The notes under the pieces: model-generated | Told to the model about the DNA's origin: nothing | The model's database searches: none | Seen by the model: only the letters and a program-made list of their open reading frames with translations | NCBI GenBank assembly: GCA_018814465.1 | Contig: JAHIZR010000321.1 | Coordinates: 1-6,363 of the forward strand | Source: a bacterium | Lineage (GTDB): Bacteria > Electryoneota > RPQS01 | DNA: 6,363 nucleotides | Direction: 5' to 3' | Part shown: positions 1 to 4,075 of the stretch, one piece after another | How positions within the stretch are numbered: position 1 is the stretch's first letter | How the letters are laid out: every line of letters begins with the position of its first letter | Program-made: the position numbers and the translations under genes

Positions 1-1268
1 ATATGTTTGATGACAAGGAAAAGCAGTGCCGCCGCTCCGAGCGAGGCAAACACCAGAATCAAGAAGAATTTGCTGTGCGGCATCGTGTCCCACCATCCGC
101 CGATCAATCCGCAAAGATAGTTACCGATGGCGGTGGCTGCGAACCAGCCGCCCATCATCATTCCCCGCATTTTAGCGGGAGCCACTTTATTTACGAGGGA
201 TAATCCCATCGGGGAAAGACAAAGCTCGCCAAGGGTAATCACGGCATAGGTGGAAACCAGCCAGCCTTCACCCACACGGCCGGTATCGCCGCCGGCGAGT
301 CCGGCCGCTGTCATGATTGCGTAAGCCCCTGCGGTCAGCAGCATACCGATCCCGATTTTAGCAGCCGTGGACGGTTCAAGGTTCCGCTTGCGAAGGAGAG
401 TCCAAAAGAACACCAGCAGCGGAGTGAAGAGCAGAACAAAAGCCGGATTAATGACCTGGAAAAGTTCGGGAGCCCAATTTGTGTCCGTGCAATCGCGAGC
501 CCAGAAGGTGAGGGTAAACCCGTTCTGATGGAAGGCCATCCAGAAGACAATCACGACCCCGAATACGAGCAGAAGCGCATTGATGCGCGCGCGCGTCTGC
601 TGCGGAGTCAGGGGAATCTCGTTGCGGTCGGCTTCCGACGCGGTTTTCATCGCCGCAACATCGCCGCTGATGACGTGTTTGCGGAACAGATTGAAAATCA
701 GAAGTGAGAAGACCATCCCCACACCCGCCGCTCCGAAAGCATAGTGCCAGCCGAAGTTATTGCGGAGATAAGCGGCCACGATGGGCGAGAATAGCGCACC
801 AACATTAATGCCCATGTAGAAGATATTGTAGGCATCATCGCGTTTTTCGGGCATATTGCGGTAGAGATTGCCGAGCAGGACGGAAATATTCGGCTTGAAC
901 AACCCGTTGCCAATGATAAGCAAGCCCAGTCCGAGAAAGAATGTCGGCAGCGGTGAAAAGGCAAGCGACAGATGCCCAAGCCCCATGAAAATACCGCCGA
1001 TAAAAATCGCCCGTCCGAATCCAAGCCAACGATCCGCAAGAATACCTCCGAACAGCGGGCTGAAGTAGACGAGGGCGATATAGCCGCCGTAGATCTGTCC
1101 AACGGTTGCGGTACTGAAGCCGAGACTCTCGTTCATGTAGAGCGCGAGAATCGAAAGCATACAATAGAAGCTGAACCGCTCCCACATCTCGGTGAAAAAG
1201 AGCACGGGCAGTCCGGCAGGATGCTTGTGTTTGACGGGCGCACGCAAAGGCGCTGTGGCGATGGTCAT
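1..1268 (-). CDS. POT-family proton-coupled oligopeptide transporter (C-terminus cut by window edge)
   Basis: An inner-membrane symporter of the major facilitator superfamily, predicted to import di- and tripeptides with protons. Reading from ATG at 1268 gives 422 codons with no stop before the left edge; family members are usually about 450-500 residues, so a short C-terminal part is missing. Family marks seen: the helix-1 ExxER motif (E27, E30, R31, in TEMWERFSFYCM), GGILADRWLG at 74-83 (loop 2-3 MFS motif), GNGLFKPNIS at 120-129 with the conserved Lys125, the PTR2 signature FYMGINVGAL at 150-159, and GELCLSPMGLSLV at 347-359. Many hydrophobic helices alternate with short loops. In helix 7, where many bacterial members have FEQ, this protein has F246-H247-Q248, so the usual Glu is His. 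The Gly ending the ExxERFxYYG motif is Cys36. The start is backed by AGGGA seven bases upstream and by the usual position of the ExxER motif. It lies 106 bp downstream of hutH on the same strand, so co-transcription is likely. Family assignment is firm; the exact substrate is inferred. Confidence 0.93.
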   Translation of the reverse strand, partial: MTIATAPLRAPVKHKHPAGLPVLFFTEMWERFSFYCMLSILALYMNESLGFSTATVGQIYGGYIALVYFSPLFGGILADRWLGFGRAIFIGGIFMGLGHLSLAFSPLPTFFLGLGLLIIGNGLFKPNISVLLGNLYRNMPEKRDDAYNIFYMGINVGALFSPIVAAYLRNNFGWHYAFGAAGVGMVFSLLIFNLFRKHVISGDVAAMKTASEADRNEIPLTPQQTRARINALLLVFGVVIVFWMAFHQNGFTLTFWARDCTDTNWAPELFQVINPAFVLLFTPLLVFFWTLLRKRNLEPSTAAKIGIGMLLTAGAYAIMTAAGLAGGDTGRVGEGWLVSTYAVITLGELCLSPMGLSLVNKVAPAKMRGMMMGGWFAATAIGNYLCGLIGGWWDTMPHSKFFLILVFASLGAAALLFLVIKH

Positions 1269-1282
1269 AGGGATATCCCTAT
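1267..1282 (-). promoter_or_regulatory. Perfect 16 bp palindrome over the transporter start site
   Basis: ATAGGGATATCCCTAT is a perfect inverted repeat. On the coding strand its left arm carries AGGGA, the only good Shine-Dalgarno match for the transporter, and its last two bases are the A and T of the ATG. In RNA it could fold as a 6 bp stem (AUAGGG/CCCUAU) with an AUAU loop that hides the ribosome binding site. In DNA it could bind a dimeric repressor. The palindrome and its position are seen directly; any regulatory role is inferred. Confidence 0.45.
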
Positions 1283-1374
1283 AGTTGATTTTTTGTCTAT
1301 GAAATTCTATTTCCTGTCTGGGGGCAACAAAGGATTCCTAATCGCGGAACTTTCGTTCTGTCCGGTAAGGAGAA

Positions 1375-2904
1375 TCAATAGGTTCTCAGCTCACCGATTT
1401 CCGCTTCAACCTTCTGCAATACCTTCCGCGCTTTCACAGCCGCCATCATGTTATTGTGATCCGGGAACAGCGGGCGATCCACATCCAGGAATTCGACAAC
1501 CTCTCTGACAGCAGAGCGAGCCGCGCACGTTCCTCGTCCCGGTGTGAAATCACGAAAGTCCAGCGCCTGCGCCGCCGCGATAAACTCGATTCCCAACACA
1601 CCGTAGGCATTTTCGAGTATTTGCGAGGTCTTGAGAGCGGTATTCCAGCCCATGCTGACAAAGTCTTCCTGATCCGCAGCAGCCGGAATGGAGAGAACGG
1701 ATGCCGGAGCGGACAAGATTCGCTGCTCTACGATGAGCATGCAAGCGGTATATTGACTCAGCATATAGCCGGAAAACATCCCCGCGCCTTTGGTCAGGAA
1801 GGCGGGCAATCCCACACTTAGGGCTGAATTGAGCAGGCGATTCAGGCGGCGTTCCGATAGGACACATACCATGGCAATAGACGTTCCCACGGCATCAAGC
1901 GGCAGGCTGATCGGCGACCCCTGAAAGTTCGCTCCCGTAAGAACACGATCTTCATCCATCAGGAAGATCGGATTATCATTGACTCCGTTCAGTTCGGTCT
2001 CAAATTGCTGCCTGGCCCAGTGCAGTTGATCTCTCGCGGCGCCGATAACCTGCGGGGAGGAACGCATACTGTAGGCATCTTGAACCTTGACTTTGACCGC
2101 CCCGGTTGTCAGGTCGCTTCCCGCGATAACATTGCGGATATTTTCGGCGCTGGCAACGGCTCCTCGGAAACCACGCAGTTCATGCAGCCGGGATTCATAA
2201 GGCTTCATGTTTGCGAGCAGAGCTTCCAGCGACATCGCCGCGGCAATATCAGCTTGCTTGAGCCAGCGTTCCGCATCATAAATAATCTGACAGCCTGCGG
2301 AACTTATGAAATTGCTGCCGTTGATCGAAGCAGGGCCGTCACGCACTTCCAGTCCGGGAACCTTGATTCCCGCCTTATCCAGCGCTTTTGAGGTCGGCAT
2401 TCGTTCGCCCTGATAGAAAGACTCGCCTTCGCCCATCAGAGATAAGGCGATCTGAGCCATCGGCGCCAAGTCTCCGCAAGCACCGACACTTCCTTTATTG
2501 CATACCACGGGTGTGACGCCTTTATTCAGCATGTCAACATAAGTTAGAGTGATCTCCGGCCGGCATGCTGAGTAACCTTGAGCGTGCACATTGATTCGCG
2601 CCAGCATCGCTCCGCGGACCCAGGGAATAGGCATCGGATCGCCGATTCCGGCGGCATGATTGAAAATGAGGTATTTCTGAAATTCCTTTGTTTGACTGTC
2701 GTCCAGCCGCACCTCCGACAGCTCCCCGATGCCGGTGTTCGTTCCATACATCGTTTCGCCGGCTGCCAGCTTGCGCTCAAGAAATGCCCGGCACGCCTTA
2801 ATGCGCGCGATTGCTTCGTCGTCCAGCCGGATTTTATCCTCGCCTTTGGCGACTTTATTCAATGTTTCTATCGACAGGTTTTTTCCATTCAAAACAATCG
2901 ACAT
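1375..2904 (-). CDS. hutH: Histidine ammonia-lyase (HutH) family MIO-type aromatic amino acid lyase with a Cys in the cofactor triad
   Basis: Predicted cytoplasmic enzyme of 509 residues, the normal length for histidine ammonia-lyase, which converts L-histidine to trans-urocanate and ammonia. The catalytic residues align with Pseudomonas putida HutH: Tyr53 in YGTNTGIG, His83 in NHAAGIG, Asn195 in NGSN, Gln275/Tyr278/Arg281 in VQDAYSMRSSPQVIG, Phe327 in NFQGSP and Glu413 in DQEDFVSMG. The Glu of the QED motif is typical of histidine rather than tyrosine or phenylalanine lyases. The MIO cofactor normally forms from Ala-Ser-Gly, but here GACGDLAPMA gives Ala142-Cys143-Gly144 (codon TGC). Asn82 before His83, Asn198 in NGSN and Phe415 after QED also differ from common HutH sequences, so the substrate could be another aromatic amino acid. 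The start has GGAG at 2913-2916, eight bases upstream, and a good promoter above it. No hutU, hutI or hutG is present here; a peptide transporter follows. Family assignment is very secure, histidine as substrate moderately so. Confidence 0.9.
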   Translation of the reverse strand: MSIVLNGKNLSIETLNKVAKGEDKIRLDDEAIARIKACRAFLERKLAAGETMYGTNTGIGELSEVRLDDSQTKEFQKYLIFNHAAGIGDPMPIPWVRGAMLARINVHAQGYSACRPEITLTYVDMLNKGVTPVVCNKGSVGACGDLAPMAQIALSLMGEGESFYQGERMPTSKALDKAGIKVPGLEVRDGPASINGSNFISSAGCQIIYDAERWLKQADIAAAMSLEALLANMKPYESRLHELRGFRGAVASAENIRNVIAGSDLTTGAVKVKVQDAYSMRSSPQVIGAARDQLHWARQQFETELNGVNDNPIFLMDEDRVLTGANFQGSPISLPLDAVGTSIAMVCVLSERRLNRLLNSALSVGLPAFLTKGAGMFSGYMLSQYTACMLIVEQRILSAPASVLSIPAAADQEDFVSMGWNTALKTSQILENAYGVLGIEFIAAAQALDFRDFTPGRGTCAARSAVREVVEFLDVDRPLFPDHNNMMAAVKARKVLQKVEAEIGELRTY

Positions 2905-2944
2905 GCATCGTTCTCCATCATGTAGTTAGTTCTCGTGGTGTTGG

Positions 2945-2972
2945 ATTATAGCAGAATTGTGTGTAATGTGAG
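2945..2972 (-). promoter_or_regulatory. Extended -10 promoter for hutH
   Basis: On the minus strand there is a perfect TATAAT (2950-2945) preceded by TGC, giving the extended -10 form TGCTATAAT. A -35-like CTCACA (2972-2967; four of six matches to TTGACA) lies 16 bases upstream. Transcription would begin near 2938, giving a leader of about 33 bases before the hutH ATG at 2904, with GGAG in between. The sigma-70 form fits most bacteria; Bacteroidota use a different -7/-33 consensus, so if the host is a true Bacteroidota member this call weakens. Confidence 0.55.
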
Positions 2973-3194
2973 CGTGTTATCAGGGATCTTGTGCATAGCT
3001 GAAAGCAAGTATTGCAGTATCAGCGTGAGAAGGGACTGCCTGCGGATCGGTCGGATACTTCAGTCGCCTGTGATGAGGCCGAAGACTTGTTCGGTTAGAT
3101 GATGCTCTGATATTTTGTGCCGGTTGGCATTGTGAGATAAGATGACGATTCTCAAGCGAGCTTCGCTGCTTGTTTGGCGGTTAAGTCATAAGCG

Positions 3195-3229
3195 AAAAAA
3201 CCTGTGAGGTTTTGTCACAGGTCTTTTTT
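3195..3229 (-). terminator. Rho-independent terminator, probably active in both directions
   Basis: A perfect 7 bp stem CCTGTGA/TCACAGG (3201-3207 with 3215-3221) closes a 7-base loop, with one more A-T pair at the base. It is flanked by AAAAAA (3195-3200) and TTTTTT (3224-3229), so both strands read as a stem followed by a U-run. In the minus direction it would end transcription coming from the CotH/cohesin unit, whose last stop lies about 320 bases upstream, and would insulate hutH, which has its own promoter downstream. Confidence 0.85.
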
Positions 3230-3269
3230 GGGGAGACAGCGGAATCGGATAATTCGTCTCTTTCCTGTG

Positions 3270-3307
3270 GACTATTGTAAACTACATAATTTCAGGACAA
3301 TAGTCAA
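3270..3307 (-). promoter_or_regulatory. Promoter-like sequence overlapping a 9 bp inverted repeat
   Basis: On the minus strand TTGACT (3307-3302, five of six to the -35 consensus) is followed after 17 bases by TAGTTT (3284-3279, three of six to the -10). A perfect 9 bp inverted repeat, GACTATTGT (3270-3278) and ACAATAGTC (3297-3305), spans nearly the same bases with an 18-base spacer. A transcript from here would run about 75 bases into the terminator at 3229-3195. It could be a short RNA or an attenuated leader; the weak -10 keeps this tentative. Confidence 0.25.
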
Positions 3308-3404
3308 GACGATTTCGAAACCACTTTTCTACGTAAGTCTATATTCTGCGATAGGGTTTCCTCTCATTTTGGCACATTTACGGCATGGGAATCCGAGTCA
3401 CTTA

Positions 3405-3534
3405 GGATCGAACCTGATCCACTGAATACTGCGATCGGAGTATCCACCCTCCCAAAACAGGTTGACTACCCAAAATCCAGCCGGATTGCCCGACGATAGT
3501 TGCGACGAAATTACCTGTTCCGTTGACCGTCAAC
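3405..3534. repeat. Cluster of short inverted repeats downstream of the cohesin gene
   Basis: Four separate small palindromes lie within 130 bases: GGATC-GAACCT-GATCC (3405-3420), an 18 bp imperfect palindrome centred on CGATCG (3426-3443, mismatched at one symmetric pair), AATCC-AGCC-GGATT (3474-3487) and GTTGAC-C-GTCAAC (3522-3534). None is followed by a T-run, so they are not classical terminators. They may stabilise the 3' end of the CotH/cohesin messenger or bind proteins, or be chance. Confidence 0.3.
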
Positions 3535-3546
3535 AGCATTCGCTCA

Positions 3547-4065
3547 TTAGGGAATCGTGACGGATGCTCCCTCCAATTCCAAATCCTGAATCGTAATTTC
3601 GCTTCCCGTTTCATCATAAAAATGCAATTGTTCCGCGGGGAATTCGAGGTTTGAAGTTCCTGCTGAGACAGCTTCGAATCGCAGGCGGCAGACTATTCCC
3701 GTTCCTGTGGTCATCTGCTGCTGTTGCTTTCGGGAGACTGCCGCGTGAACGATTGAATCTTCGACGCTCGCATACTCGATTGCGTCTGTGCCGAAGAAGC
3801 TCTCCTCGGCAACGGTCAGATACTCAAGATATGTCAGCATTGTTGGATTATAGACAAGCCGGAAACTCAAAGCAAACAGCGAATCCGGAATATCCTGCAG
3901 TACCACGTCGAGATCAATTTGCTCGCCCTGAGCGGCGGTGATTGTCGCGGGTGAAATGAAAAACGCGGGCAAGCCGGCACTCTGTTCAGTGTTATCATCG
4001 TCACTGCCGCAGCCGGAGAGAACTAAAAGAATTATTACTGAGAGCCAAAAGGTGATTATTTTCAT
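3547..4065 (-). CDS. Small lipoprotein with a single cohesin-like domain
   Basis: A 172-residue protein. A lipoprotein signal peptide ends in the lipobox L16-S17-G18-C19, followed by GSDDDN; acidic residues just after the Cys resemble the surface-export signal reported for Bacteroidota lipoproteins. Residues about 33-172 read as a cohesin-like beta sandwich: ISPATITAAQGEQIDLDVVL, then LSFRLVYNPTMLTYL (69-80 region, the typical F-x-L-x-Y-(D/N)-P strand), TGTGIVCRLRFEAVSAGTSNL (120-140, the typical G-x-G-x-(L/V)-xx-(L/I)-x-F turn), and a last strand ending ASVTIP. Cohesins bind dockerins, and the gene just upstream encodes one, so the two products are likely partners, with this one anchoring the complex to the membrane. 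ATG at 4065 is chosen over an in-frame TTG at 4080 because it gives a normal signal peptide and has AGG seven bases upstream. In-frame TAA and TGA follow each other at the end. Similar domains occur outside cellulosomes, so this does not imply cellulose degradation. Confidence 0.82.
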   Translation of the reverse strand: MKIITFWLSVIILLVLSGCGSDDDNTEQSAGLPAFFISPATITAAQGEQIDLDVVLQDIPDSLFALSFRLVYNPTMLTYLEYLTVAEESFFGTDAIEYASVEDSIVHAAVSRKQQQQMTTGTGIVCRLRFEAVSAGTSNLEFPAEQLHFYDETGSEITIQDLELEGASVTIP

Positions 4066-4069
4066 AGCC

Positions 4070-4075
4070 TCACCT
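4070..4075 (-). promoter_or_regulatory. Ribosome binding site of the cohesin gene overlapping the upstream stop codon
   Basis: AGGTGA on the minus strand contains the TGA stop of the CotH gene (4072-4070), and the cohesin ATG follows four bases after that stop. This arrangement points to translational coupling, so the two proteins would be made together. It also decides the start of the cohesin gene at 4065. Confidence 0.7.

Larger units (their letters stand above)
2905..3546. other. Intergenic region of 642 bp between the cohesin lipoprotein gene and hutH
   Basis: No convincing gene lies here on either strand; the short open frames lack a ribosome binding site, recognisable motifs or a sensible position. 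It holds the hutH promoter (2945-2972), a terminator (3195-3229), a promoter-like sequence with an inverted repeat (3270-3307) and several small hairpins: 3079-3094 (CCGAA/TTCGG), 3153-3172 (CAAGCAGC paired with GCTcGCTTG around a GAA loop, minus strand), 3405-3420, 3426-3443, 3474-3487 and 3522-3534. It appears more AT-rich than the neighbouring genes. I see no tRNA, rRNA fragment, insertion-sequence end or CRISPR repeat. Confidence 0.6.

Noticed and set aside
698..1185. Two overlapping minus-strand open frames of 134 and 116 codons
   Set aside because: They are alternate frames of the transporter gene; the correct frame runs from 1268 through the left edge and carries all the POT motifs.
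1346..1357. GAAC-GAAA-GTTC hairpin between hutH and the transporter as a terminator
   Set aside because: The stem is only 4 bp and no T-run follows, so it would not stop transcription; read-through from hutH to the transporter is more likely.
972..1508. 178-codon open frame on the plus strand
   Set aside because: It lies antisense across the transporter start, the spacer and the hutH 3' end; its translation has no recognisable motif, while the minus-strand frames are clear family members.
2967..2982. CRP-like site TGTGA-N6-TATCA upstream of hutH
   Set aside because: Only the left half matches; the right half has three of five bases, and it overlaps the -35 region, so it is not convincing.
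3204..3425. 73-codon plus-strand open frame starting inside the terminator
   Set aside because: It begins in the terminator stem, has no ribosome binding site, and its residue mix looks like random translation of AT-rich spacer.
3381..3425. tRNA-like T-loop (GGTTCGATCC on the minus strand)
   Set aside because: There is no matching acceptor stem, D-arm or anticodon arm; the sequence is explained by the small GGATC/GATCC inverted repeat.
3402..3617. 71-codon minus-strand open frame overlapping the end of the cohesin gene, considered as a frameshifted extension
   Set aside because: The cohesin domain is complete at its own stop (ASVTIP followed by TAA TGA), and the other frame shows no domain, signal or ribosome binding site.
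3651..3941. 96-codon plus-strand open frame opposite the cohesin gene
   Set aside because: It is antisense to a well-supported gene, is rich in Arg, Ser and Leu without motifs, and fits an alternate-frame shadow.
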